A stretch of DNA of 16,624 bases from Eubacteriales Family XIII. Incertae Sedis bacterium (GTDB lineage: Bacteria; Bacillota; Clostridia; Peptostreptococcales; Anaerovoracaceae), in assembly GCA_031254995.1 (NCBI GenBank), contig JAIRTJ010000011.1, positions 1-16,624 on the forward strand. The letters are read 5' to 3'. Under the pieces are notes generated by a model that had not been told where the DNA came from, did no database searches, and saw only the letters and a program-made list of their open reading frames with translations. The stretch's first letter is position 1, and each line of letters starts with the position of its first letter. Made by a program: the position numbers and the translations under genes. This document shows positions 1 through 6,123 of this stretch, in pieces.

Positions 1-167
1 CGTCCATGATGGAACAAGGTGTAGACTGCATAGATTATGTGGATAAAATGCTGACCTTGGAAGGTCTTTGCCATATTTACGAAAAAAATAAAAAATTTGG
101 GCCGGACAGAAGCGTTGACGCGGACGAGCAGTCCGAAATTCGCGAGATCGCATCGGGAACGGAGTGA
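1..167 (+). CDS. coaX: Type III pantothenate kinase, C-terminal end (partial)
   Basis: This is the last 54 codons of a gene that begins before the window; the first complete codon is at 3 and the TGA stop is at 165-167. The visible residues include IDYVDKMLTLEGLCHIYEKN, which matches the usual end of CoaX proteins (a D-x-x-L-T-L-x-G-L-x-x-I-Y-E-x-N pattern). CoaX phosphorylates pantothenate with ATP in the first step of coenzyme A synthesis. About 25 residues after the YEKN motif form a charged tail longer than in most family members. The catalytic part is outside the window, so activity cannot be judged. The stop overlaps the GTG start of dusB, which suggests one operon; coaX next to dusB is a common arrangement in Clostridia. 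The assignment rests on this short motif plus the neighbour. Confidence 0.78.
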   Translation, partial: SMMEQGVDCIDYVDKMLTLEGLCHIYEKNKKFGPDRSVDADEQSEIREIASGTE

Positions 168-1168
168 CGAAGGCTTCGAATCGGTTGAAAATAGGGAATA
201 TAACAATTGAAAATCCGTTCATCCTCGCACCCATGGCGGGAATAACGGACGGTACGTTTCGAAAGCTGTGCCGCGAAAAGGGCGCGGCTTTGGTTTATAC
301 CGAGATGGTCAGCGCAAAGGGCATTTGGTACGGAAGCGAGAAGACTCGCGAACTCCTGCGAATCGACGATGAAGAAAAACCCGCAGCAATCCAATTGTTC
401 GGCAACGAGCCTGAGATCATGGCCGCTGCAGTGAAGGAGATATCCGAGACGGAGGATGTCTTGATCGACGTCAACATGGGATGTCCCGTGACAAAGATTG
501 TGAAAAACGGAGAAGGCTCTGCGCTCATGAAAGATCCGGAGCGCGCGGCTCGCGTCACGGAAGCGATGGCAATCGAAGCCGCGCGTACGGGAAAATTCGT
601 TACGGTAAAGATGCGCGCGGGATTTGATCGGGAAGGCGTCAATGCCGTAACATTCGCGAAATGCATGGAAGACGCCGGCGCCGCGGCTGTCGCCGTCCAC
701 GGCCGGACGCGCGAGCAGTATTACAGCGGCAAAGCCGATTGGAGCGTTATCGCGGATGTGAAAGCGGCGTTGAAAATACCCGTCGTCGGCAGCGGCGATG
801 CGATGAACGGTGCGGATGCCGTGCGAATGTTGGCTCAAACCGGCTGCGACGGCGTGATGATCGCGCGAGGCGCTCTGGGCAATCCATGGATTTTTCGGGA
901 GGCTCTGTTGCGTCTTCGCGATGCGGACGAAGACGAGATACGCGCTGCCGCGCCTAGCCGCGCCGAGAAAACAGATCTCTTTGTCAGACATGCGGAGATG
1001 ACTGCAAAGGCGAAGGGTACGCGCGTCGCTGTTCGGGAAATGCGCAAGCACGTCGGTTGGTATTTCAAGGGCGAATACGGCGTGACTGCGCTGAAAAACG
1101 CGGCAAACGGGATTCATGAGTTCGACGCGCTCATCGCGGAGATACGCCTGTTTGCTAAAGGCGGCTGA
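164..1168 (+). CDS. dusB: tRNA-dihydrouridine synthase (DusB type)
   Basis: A 334-residue flavoenzyme that reduces uridine to dihydrouridine in the D-loop of tRNAs, using FMN and NAD(P)H. The family signature is complete: APMAGITD at residues 22-29 (FMN-binding start of the TIM barrel), NMGCP at 104-108 with the catalytic acid Cys107, VKMRAGFD near 147-154, VHGRTREQ near 178, and the phosphate-binding GVMIARGALGNPW near 230-242. The length is normal for DusB. The start is taken as GTG at 164, overlapping the coaX stop by 4 bases with GGGAACGG just upstream; a TTG at 185 is the alternative and would remove only seven non-conserved residues. No strong terminator follows, only an AT-rich inverted repeat at 1225-1254. 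Confidence 0.95.
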   Translation: MTKASNRLKIGNITIENPFILAPMAGITDGTFRKLCREKGAALVYTEMVSAKGIWYGSEKTRELLRIDDEEKPAAIQLFGNEPEIMAAAVKEISETEDVLIDVNMGCPVTKIVKNGEGSALMKDPERAARVTEAMAIEAARTGKFVTVKMRAGFDREGVNAVTFAKCMEDAGAAAVAVHGRTREQYYSGKADWSVIADVKAALKIPVVGSGDAMNGADAVRMLAQTGCDGVMIARGALGNPWIFREALLRLRDADEDEIRAAAPSRAEKTDLFVRHAEMTAKAKGTRVAVREMRKHVGWYFKGEYGVTALKNAANGIHEFDALIAEIRLFAKGG

Positions 1169-1224
1169 AGAAGCGCAAAGAGCAAGCCTCAGATGCGTTC
1201 GCATCAAAGACAGCAAGCGAGCGC

Positions 1225-1254
1225 CGAAAAAAAGTTGCACGGATACTTTTTTCG
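1225..1254. repeat. AT-rich inverted repeat between dusB and the next promoter
   Basis: The arms CGAAAAAAAGT (1225-1235) and ACTTTTTTCG (1245-1254) pair over 10 bp with one bulged A around a 9-base loop. The repeat lies 56 bases after the dusB stop and ends 3 bases before the -35 box at 1258. It could be a weak, T-rich terminator for the coaX-dusB transcript or an operator for the next promoter. The GC content of the stem is too low to call it a confident terminator. Confidence 0.5.
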
Positions 1255-1257
1255 CAA

Positions 1258-1286
1258 TTGCGCGCGGGTAGGCGCAGTGGTATGAT
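1258..1286 (+). promoter_or_regulatory. Sigma-70 type promoter for the saccharopine-dehydrogenase-family gene
   Basis: TTGCGC (1258-1263) and TATGAT (1281-1286) are separated by exactly 17 bases. Transcription would begin near 1293 and give a leader of about 80 bases before the ATG at 1374. I see no riboswitch-like structure in that leader. Confidence 0.7.
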
Positions 1287-1360
1287 GACAATACGGATCG
1301 TGTACTGTTCTTGATAAAGGCAATTATTTAAAGACACCGGCGGAAGTGATCGAATCATAG

Positions 1361-1365
1361 GGAGG
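1361..1365 (+). promoter_or_regulatory. Ribosome binding site that decides the start at 1374
   Basis: GGAGG at 1361-1365 lies only 2 bases before an in-frame ATG at 1368 but 8 bases before a second ATG at 1374. The spacing favours 1374, and the protein then begins directly with the Rossmann-fold sequence MGKRILVLG. Confidence 0.75.
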
Positions 1366-1373
1366 CGATGATT

Positions 1374-2612
1374 ATGGGAAAGAGGATATTGGTATTGGGC
1401 GTCGGCGCGCAGGGTTCGACCGTAGCGCAGCGATTGGACGAGGAACCCAACGTTGATGAAATCATATGCGCGGATCGCGATTTGAGCGCTGTGGAAGGAT
1501 TGGTCAAGATACTCGGCAAGGCGCGGGGCGTATCCGTCGACGCAAGCGATAAGGACAGCATCGCCGATGCGGCGCGAGGAGTCGATCTCATCGTCAACGC
1601 GTTGCCCCTGATGTTCGGGAAGAATGTCCTCGACGCGGCTGTCGCGGTCAACGCGAACTATCAGGATTTCGCGGCGGCGGAAGGAATGTTCACCGGTTCT
1701 TTGGACGACGACTGGGTCGAGGGAATCAAATTCATGCGCAGCGAATACGGTCCGAAATTCAAAGAGGCCGGCAGATTGGCCGTCGTTGGCACCGGATCCG
1801 CGCCGGGTCTGATCTGCGCGGCGACGCGCGTCGCGGTAAGGGATTTGGACAGTTGCGACACCATTTACAACATCGTGTACGAGGGCGTGGAAGCAAAGCG
1901 ATTCCAACCGTTTTGGTGGTCTCCCGTGACCGCGCTGAGCGACATGAGCGAGGATGCTTTCGCCTATATCGACGGCGAGATTGTGAGGACGCCGGCATTC
2001 GGACTGCCCGTCAGGCGCAAGTACGATTATACGGATGGGGAGGTCACGTGCGTGGAACACGCGCACGACGAGCCGGTGTACATGGGACTCAACTCGAAGG
2101 AATATTTTAAGGGCGCGAGGAATATCTATTTCAAGTACGGCGGCGTGGGCATTCGATTTGCGGAGCCGCTTTACAGAGCGGGTTTGTTGTCGAAAGCCCC
2201 GGAAATGTTCAATGGTCGGGAGATCGTCCCCTTCGATTTCGTGTTGGCGCATGTTCCGCCCGCGCCGAAGTTCAAGGATGAGATCAAAGCCATTATTGAC
2301 GAAGGTCTCGTATCCGATACAGGTTGCATGGTCGTCGAGGCCTACGGAAAAAAGGATGGGAAGGACGTCAAAGCGGAAACCCATGTGTACGCGCCCGGCC
2401 TCGAGGATTCGTTCGCGCGCTCGGGCATCACATCCGAGATGTACATTACGGGGCAGGGCGGGTTTCTGTTCACGAAGATGTTCGTAAACGACAAATACGA
2501 ACAGACCGGATTGATCACCTCGGACATGCTCACCTATCCGGAAGTCGATTACTATTTCGAGAGGGCCGCGGAATTGGATATCACCTTGGAAACGAAGATC
2601 AAGGAAGTTTGA
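1374..2612 (+). CDS. Saccharopine dehydrogenase family NAD(P)-dependent oxidoreductase
   Basis: A 412-residue soluble protein that begins with a dinucleotide-binding Rossmann motif (RILVLGVGAQGSTVAQRL, of GxGxxG type). It continues with typical family landmarks: an acidic ADRD after strand 2, VNALPL near residue 80, and a central VGTGSAPGL near 139-147. The family includes saccharopine dehydrogenase/reductase and carboxynorspermidine synthase, which form or break a secondary amine between an amino acid and an aldehyde or keto acid. The true substrate cannot be read from the sequence, and no lysine or polyamine gene lies next to it. The gene stands alone, with its own promoter (1258-1286) and a strong terminator (2643-2670), so it is probably monocistronic. 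An upstream ATG at 1368 is possible but badly spaced from the ribosome binding site. Confidence 0.85.
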   Translation: MGKRILVLGVGAQGSTVAQRLDEEPNVDEIICADRDLSAVEGLVKILGKARGVSVDASDKDSIADAARGVDLIVNALPLMFGKNVLDAAVAVNANYQDFAAAEGMFTGSLDDDWVEGIKFMRSEYGPKFKEAGRLAVVGTGSAPGLICAATRVAVRDLDSCDTIYNIVYEGVEAKRFQPFWWSPVTALSDMSEDAFAYIDGEIVRTPAFGLPVRRKYDYTDGEVTCVEHAHDEPVYMGLNSKEYFKGARNIYFKYGGVGIRFAEPLYRAGLLSKAPEMFNGREIVPFDFVLAHVPPAPKFKDEIKAIIDEGLVSDTGCMVVEAYGKKDGKDVKAETHVYAPGLEDSFARSGITSEMYITGQGGFLFTKMFVNDKYEQTGLITSDMLTYPEVDYYFERAAELDITLETKIKEV

Positions 2613-2642
2613 TTTCGAGGGATCGAGATCCGCATAATAAGG

Positions 2643-2670
2643 AAAAGTCGGCCTGTACGGCCGGCTTTTT
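2643..2670 (+). terminator. Rho-independent terminator
   Basis: AAAAGTCGGCC (2643-2653) pairs with GGCCGGCTTTT (2659-2669) in an 11-bp stem with one G-T pair and a 5-base loop TGTAC, and ends in TTTTT. It lies 30 bases after the stop of the saccharopine-dehydrogenase-family gene. Confidence 0.93.
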
Positions 2671-2708
2671 CACGACAACGCACTTTAATTCAAGTGATTT
2701 TTGGGGTA

Positions 2709-2738
2709 TTGATTTGCTGTTTCGTGCAGTAGTATAAT
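2709..2738 (+). promoter_or_regulatory. Promoter of the TIGR02206-family gene, predicted leaderless
   Basis: TTGATT (2709-2714), an 18-base spacer and a consensus TATAAT (2733-2738). The ATG of the gene is at 2748, only 9 bases after the -10 box, so the transcript should begin about 0-3 bases before the start codon. There is no Shine-Dalgarno sequence in this gap. Confidence 0.7.
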
Positions 2739-2747
2739 GTACTTATT

Positions 2748-3518
2748 ATGTCAGTCGGAGAATTATTCATTACATATCGGGATCAGATTCCCGAAGGCGT
2801 CGGTTTCAAATTTCACGGTTTGGCGCACATCCTGTTCCTGATCGGGATTGCGGCTTTCATCGTGACATTTTACCGACTGTACAAACGAGCCGGCCTGAGA
2901 ACGCGTCGTCGTATGCGCATCGGCGTAGCGGCCGCCATCGTTTTGATGGAGGCGGCGAAGCAGATCATCGTCGCCGCTCTGGGCGTATACACGTGGGATC
3001 TCCTGCCGTTGCATCTCTGCGGCATGAGTATTTTCCTGATTGCGATACATGCCGCGTATCCGAACAAGGCGGTCGGCGAAATTCTCTATTCCCTGTCGAT
3101 TCCGGGGGCGGTTTCCGCGCTCTTGTTTGCGGATTGGACGATGTATCCCATTCTGAACATCTTCTGTCTGCAAAGTTTTTTCATTCACATGTTGGAATTG
3201 ACCTATCCGTTCATGCTTTTGGGCACGGGCGAAATACGTCCGAGCGTGAAGCGACTGTGGGTGCCTTCTTTGTATTTGCTCGTCACCGTACCCATCATCT
3301 ATCATCTAAATCATGCATTGGACACGAATTTCTTCTTCATCAATGAATCGTCTCCGGGATCCCCCATGGCGCTTTTGGAGACCTTCCTCGGCAACCCCGG
3401 CTACGTTTTCGGCACCATCGGAATACTTGTATTCATATGGATTGTCATGTATGCGCCGATCGTTATCATGCATCGCCGGAGGAAGAAAAAACGCGCCGGC
3501 GCGAAAATCGCGAGTTAG
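2748..3518 (+). CDS. TIGR02206 (YwaF) family membrane protein, TMEM164-like
   Basis: A 256-residue polytopic membrane protein with about seven hydrophobic segments and a basic C-terminal tail (MHRRRKKKR). The family markers are an early GLAHILFL, the LPLHLC motif at residues 86-91, a helix with FFIHMLEL near 144-151, and FFFIN followed by a Gly/Pro-rich loop near 195-220. Bacterial YwaF proteins belong to the same Pfam family as human TMEM164, a lipid acyltransferase; Cys91 and His147 are in plausible places for an acyl-transfer centre, but that is an inference. No role has been shown for the bacterial family. The start at 2748 has no ribosome binding site and sits next to the -10 box. No later in-frame start would keep the first helix, so translation is probably leaderless. 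A terminator overlaps the stop codon. Confidence 0.82.
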   Translation: MSVGELFITYRDQIPEGVGFKFHGLAHILFLIGIAAFIVTFYRLYKRAGLRTRRRMRIGVAAAIVLMEAAKQIIVAALGVYTWDLLPLHLCGMSIFLIAIHAAYPNKAVGEILYSLSIPGAVSALLFADWTMYPILNIFCLQSFFIHMLELTYPFMLLGTGEIRPSVKRLWVPSLYLLVTVPIIYHLNHALDTNFFFINESSPGSPMALLETFLGNPGYVFGTIGILVFIWIVMYAPIVIMHRRRKKKRAGAKIAS

Positions 3519-3537
3519 ACGCGCATTTTTGTTTTTT
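3504..3537 (+). terminator. Rho-independent terminator overlapping the stop codon
   Basis: AAAATCGCG (3504-3512) pairs with CGCGCATTTT (3520-3529) with one bulged C and a 7-base loop. The TAG stop (3516-3518) is inside the loop. The hairpin is followed by TTTTTGTTTTTT, a typical U-tract. Confidence 0.75.
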
Positions 3538-3645
3538 AAATCGCCGGATACGACAAGAGAGGGCAAGCCCGTCGCCGAATTCGCAAACTCCGCGTGATTT
3601 GATCCGGATGCGCATAATGATGCGTGGTTTTCATATGGAGTCGAC

Positions 3646-4368
3646 ATGTCAAACATCAAAAACGTCGAAAAAAAGAAATGCGCCGTTTCCGATATGGCGG
3701 CCGCATTTTTGCTGACGATATTCTTGCTCTCCTTTGCAGTGACGTTCACGCTGAACTTTCGACCGTTCTATTATTTCAACATCACCCGTCTCGACATACC
3801 TGCCGCGTCAGGACTTTCCGTCGAGGAAATCAAAGCGAATTACGACGCGCTCATATCCTATAACTCGATTTTTTCGAATAAGCCCTTGGTATTTCCCTCC
3901 TTTCCTATGTCGGAAGGAGGGCGTATACATTTTGAGGAGGTCAAACGCATCTTCGCCTCGGTTCAGGGATTGATGTTCGTCGCCTTTGCCGGATGCGTCG
4001 CCGTATGCATCCGCAAACTGCGCAAACGACGCACCTCGTTTTTGAAACTCGGCGCCGTCTGTTCTCTCGTTCTGCCGCTTGCGACCGGCGCGCTCATCGC
4101 GGTGAATTGGGATCGATTCTTCGTCTTCTTTCATGAGGCTTTTTTCGACAACGATTTTTGGATGTTCAACAACAAGACGGATCCCGTTATCAACATATTG
4201 CCCGATGCCTTTTTTCTGCAATGCGCTGTCATGATATTGACCTTGCAGGTCATCGGCAGTGCGGTTCTGTACTTTGTCGGTCGCCGATTGGGAAGGCGAT
4301 TCACTCCATCCGGAGTCGTGCGCTCAGGCTTTCGCGTTTCAGACGGCGATAGCGGATCGACGGAATGA
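3646..4368 (+). CDS. TIGR01906/DUF1461 membrane protein, Lit-like lipoprotein transacylase family
   Basis: A 240-residue integral membrane protein with hydrophobic segments near residues 17-36, 105-121, 135-153 and 190-212, and an external loop after the first helix. Family hallmarks are present: IHFEEVKRIF (His95), FFHEAFFDNDFWMF (His163) and TDPVINILPDAFF (178-190). The same family contains Lit, which moves an acyl chain within the N-terminal diacylglyceryl-cysteine of lipoproteins to give the lyso form. Two histidines in these motifs are considered important in Lit, and both are kept here. Many family members are untested, so Lit activity is likely but not certain. The start at 3646 is preceded by GGAG 8 bases upstream. 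A CATAAT at 3613-3618 is a possible -10 box without a clear -35. It converges on the next gene with a 57-base gap in which I see no good terminator. Confidence 0.8.
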   Translation: MSNIKNVEKKKCAVSDMAAAFLLTIFLLSFAVTFTLNFRPFYYFNITRLDIPAASGLSVEEIKANYDALISYNSIFSNKPLVFPSFPMSEGGRIHFEEVKRIFASVQGLMFVAFAGCVAVCIRKLRKRRTSFLKLGAVCSLVLPLATGALIAVNWDRFFVFFHEAFFDNDFWMFNNKTDPVINILPDAFFLQCAVMILTLQVIGSAVLYFVGRRLGRRFTPSGVVRSGFRVSDGDSGSTE

Positions 4369-4425
4369 CGGCGCATTGTTTCGTCGCGCAACGCAAACAA
4401 ACGTTCGCGGACGGTATTCGAGAAA

Positions 4426-5142
4426 TTAACGGCGATGAACAAACGCATACGATCGCTCCGTTTCCTCTTGATCGGTCAACTGCCGTTTCGAGGCTCGTTT
4501 GCCGTCATACCACAGCATCAGATAGGCGAATCCGACGAAGAATACCGTGATGGCCGCCACATACAGAAACACGCGAGCGCCCAGAAGATCGAAATCGATG
4601 AAAAAGTACGGAAAACGAGAGGATCCCGTGCCTGAAATACCGTATCTCACACCCGAAAATCCGAGAATCGTCGCCTGTATGAAATACGTGAACGGAATGA
4701 GCGCAAACAGCCAGGGATCTTGCCGTTTCATCCTTCCGGGGTGGGCAAAGAAAAAGTGATCGAAGATCATGAAAAGCGGCGTAAAGGTGTGCAGTTGCAG
4801 ATTCGAATAGGCAAGCAGATCCATCATCCCGCCTATATACGGTGCGAGCAAGCCCCAGAAGATCAACATGGTCACGGTGATGGCGAGCGTGATGACAGCC
4901 GACAATCGTTCGAAATAGCTTGTCGGCCCGTGCGCGCCGTTGCGCTTCAAATCGCGCGCGGTTTTGATCGCCAGCAGGCCGAACATGATCAGGACTAGGA
5001 TGTTGCTTTCCGTCGTATAGTACAAGAACATCGTCCACCGGATTTCTCCCGAGAATGCGCCTGTCGTGTACAATATGCCGAACAAACACAGGGCGAAAGC
5101 GATGAGTCGATAACACAATGCAAAAATACGATTATTTCTCAT
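4426..5142 (-). CDS. Pr6Pr-like membrane protein (AIG1/FAR-17a-like fold)
   Basis: A 238-residue membrane protein with about six hydrophobic helices and a charged cytoplasmic tail. The pattern YYTTESNILVL (residues 41-51), LHTFTPLFMIFDH (117-129) and RFPYFFIDFD (176-185) is typical of the bacterial Pr6Pr family, which resembles the eukaryotic AIG1/ADTRP proteins. In AIG1 a membrane Thr and a His form the active site of a lipid hydrolase; Thr43 or Thr44 and His118 are in comparable places, which is suggestive only. The start at 5142 is fixed by an AGGAGGA 6 bases upstream. A longer reading frame to 5202 would run through a REP hairpin and is rejected. Any native promoter has been displaced or covered by the REP element directly upstream, so expression may depend on read-through or on the element. 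Confidence 0.78.
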   Translation of the reverse strand: MRNNRIFALCYRLIAFALCLFGILYTTGAFSGEIRWTMFLYYTTESNILVLIMFGLLAIKTARDLKRNGAHGPTSYFERLSAVITLAITVTMLIFWGLLAPYIGGMMDLLAYSNLQLHTFTPLFMIFDHFFFAHPGRMKRQDPWLFALIPFTYFIQATILGFSGVRYGISGTGSSRFPYFFIDFDLLGARVFLYVAAITVFFVGFAYLMLWYDGKRASKRQLTDQEETERSYAFVHRR

Positions 5143-5148
5143 AACAAT

Positions 5149-5155
5149 TCCTCCT
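5149..5155 (-). promoter_or_regulatory. Ribosome binding site flush against a REP hairpin
   Basis: On the minus strand AGGAGGA occupies 5155-5149, six bases before the ATG at 5142-5140. The base next to it, 5156, is the last base of the REP stem (5156-5190). The site fixes the start of the Pr6Pr-like gene and could be affected by folding of that stem. Confidence 0.85.
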
Positions 5156-5158
5156 GGG

Positions 5159-5262
5159 TGTGTCAAGGGGACGTATAACTCGACACACCCAACGTGTCGC
5201 AATCCCGTCGTGTGTCATGGGGACGTATAACTCGACACATCCATGGTGCCGCAATCCCGCCG
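5159..5262. repeat. Two tandem 52-bp REP units
   Basis: Positions 5159-5210 and 5211-5262 match at 46 of 52 bases. Each unit holds a hairpin with arms TGTGTC and GACACA around a 17-base loop that contains GGGGACGTATAACTC, followed by a linker ending in CGCAATCCCG. In the first copy the stem extends to a perfect 9 bp, GGGTGTGTC (5156-5164) with GACACACCC (5182-5190); in the second it is 6 bp (5211-5216 with 5234-5239). The G-rich loop with short CAC/GTG arms is typical of REP sequences mobilised by RAYT transposases. Confidence 0.9.
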
Positions 5263-5267
5263 AAACT

Positions 5268-6026
5268 CTAACGTCTTACCCTCTGTATTATCCCCCGATT
5301 AATGCCGGTCAGTCGTGATATTTGGCGTATGGTAAGTTCTTCTTCTTTGAGAGAAGCTATTATTTGATTTCTTTTTTCTCTCTCTATTCCAATTAGGTCA
5401 AGGCAGTTTTTTACGTTGGCAATCCTCTTTATTATTTCCGCAGCTTCCAAATCGCGAATTTTCCTGCGCTCTTTGTTGTCACCAATACCCTTATTTTTAC
5501 TTTCATTCATAAATATAACAAATTTAGATATTGCCTCGGCGGGTTCTGTCGAAAACAATGATAACGCAAACTCCGTATCGACCAACGAAGATTGCGCCGC
5601 GCCGATATATTCATCGTAACCGGTCCACGCGTTTGCCGGCTCACCGATATTGACCGGGTTGTTGTGAATATATTTCAGAACTGATAAAAAATAACTGTCA
5701 TTGTCGATAGGCTCGCTCTTATACCTGCCTTGGAACAAATACCCGCACCGGTCGTATTTATTATTGAACCAATGAGAATAGCTGAGGGCGATCTTTTTAA
5801 TAACAAGCGACAAACCGCAGGTGTCCGCATTTATGAGCAGATGTACGTGATTGTCCATGAGGCAATAAGCGTACAACTGAAAACCGCATTCATTTTTGCA
5901 GCGTTGCAGTCGGGATAAAAACGCGATACGATCGGAATCATCATAAAATAATTGGGTCCGGTCGATGCCGCGTAACATGGCATGGTATATCCCCGATTCA
6001 CTTTTTGCTCGAGCAACCCTGGGCAT
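5268..6026 (-). CDS. REP-associated tyrosine transposase (Y1 HUH, IS200-like)
   Basis: A 252-residue HUH single-strand endonuclease. The Y1 domain spans about residues 5-125: YHAMLRG near 14-20, LYAYCLMDNHVHLLI with the metal-binding pair His60 and His62, GYLFQGRYKSEP near 95-106, and YIHNNPV with the likely catalytic Tyr119. The C-terminal part (about 200-252) ends in a helix-turn-helix-like segment (EELTIRQISRLTGINRG), as in many RAYT proteins. RAYTs cut and rejoin single-stranded DNA at REP hairpins, and three such hairpins flank the gene. ATG at 6026 is chosen because AGAGGTG lies 6 bases upstream; a GTG at 6035 lies inside that site. A weak promoter candidate, TTGATA (6075-6070) and TATTAT (6054-6049) with a short 15-base spacer, lies upstream. 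All key residues are intact, so the enzyme may be active. Confidence 0.93.
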   Translation of the reverse strand: MPRVARAKSESGIYHAMLRGIDRTQLFYDDSDRIAFLSRLQRCKNECGFQLYAYCLMDNHVHLLINADTCGLSLVIKKIALSYSHWFNNKYDRCGYLFQGRYKSEPIDNDSYFLSVLKYIHNNPVNIGEPANAWTGYDEYIGAAQSSLVDTEFALSLFSTEPAEAISKFVIFMNESKNKGIGDNKERRKIRDLEAAEIIKRIANVKNCLDLIGIEREKRNQIIASLKEEELTIRQISRLTGINRGIIQRVRR

Positions 6027-6032
6027 GTCAAT

Positions 6033-6039
6033 CACCTCT
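6033..6039 (-). promoter_or_regulatory. Ribosome binding site of the RAYT transposase
   Basis: AGAGGTG on the minus strand (6039-6033) lies 6 bases before the ATG at 6026-6024. This favours that start over a GTG at 6035-6033. Confidence 0.7.
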
Positions 6040-6080
6040 GCACCAATGATAATATGCGGGAAGCCGCAGTATCAAGCGCT

Positions 6081-6107
6081 GTGTCAAGTTATACGTCCCC
6101 CTGACAC
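6081..6107. repeat. Single inverted REP copy beside guaA
   Basis: GTGTCA (6081-6086) and TGACAC (6102-6107) enclose a 15-base loop, AGTTATACGTCCCCC. The loop is the reverse complement of the left-hand REP core with small changes (GGGGGACGTATAACTT against GGGGACGTATAACTC). It ends 16 bases before the last base of the guaA stop codon, so in the guaA transcript it forms a hairpin just after the coding region and may act as the 3' end or as a stabilising structure. Confidence 0.9.
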
Positions 6108-6123
6108 GCGTCCAAACCATCCA

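Larger units (their letters stand above)
5156..6107 (-). mobile_element. REP/RAYT element (REP copies plus Y1 transposase gene)
   Basis: The unit consists of a single-domain Y1 HUH transposase gene (5268-6026) with short hairpin-forming REP sequences on both sides in inverted orientation: two tandem copies on the left (5156-5262) and one on the right (6081-6107). The transposase gene is visibly richer in A and T than the genes around it, which suggests transfer from elsewhere. The element sits between guaA and the Pr6Pr-like gene. No target-site duplication is expected for this class, and I see none. Confidence 0.85.

Noticed and set aside
77..2384. Two long minus-strand frames (77-1291 and 1155-2384) of more than 400 codons each
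   Set aside because: They are antisense to dusB and the saccharopine-dehydrogenase-family gene, both of which have clear family motifs, and they show no domain of their own.
4369..4425. Shared bidirectional terminator between the converging Lit-like and Pr6Pr-like genes
   Set aside because: Only 4-bp imperfect stems and no T-runs were found in the 57-base gap.
5143..5202. A 20-codon N-terminal extension of the Pr6Pr-like gene
   Set aside because: It would be encoded by the REP hairpin and would bypass the well-spaced AGGAGGA.
5159..5262. Possible short CRISPR-like array
   Set aside because: There are only two units, the repeat is contiguous without unique spacers, no cas gene is present, and an inverted third copy beyond a RAYT transposase explains it as REP.
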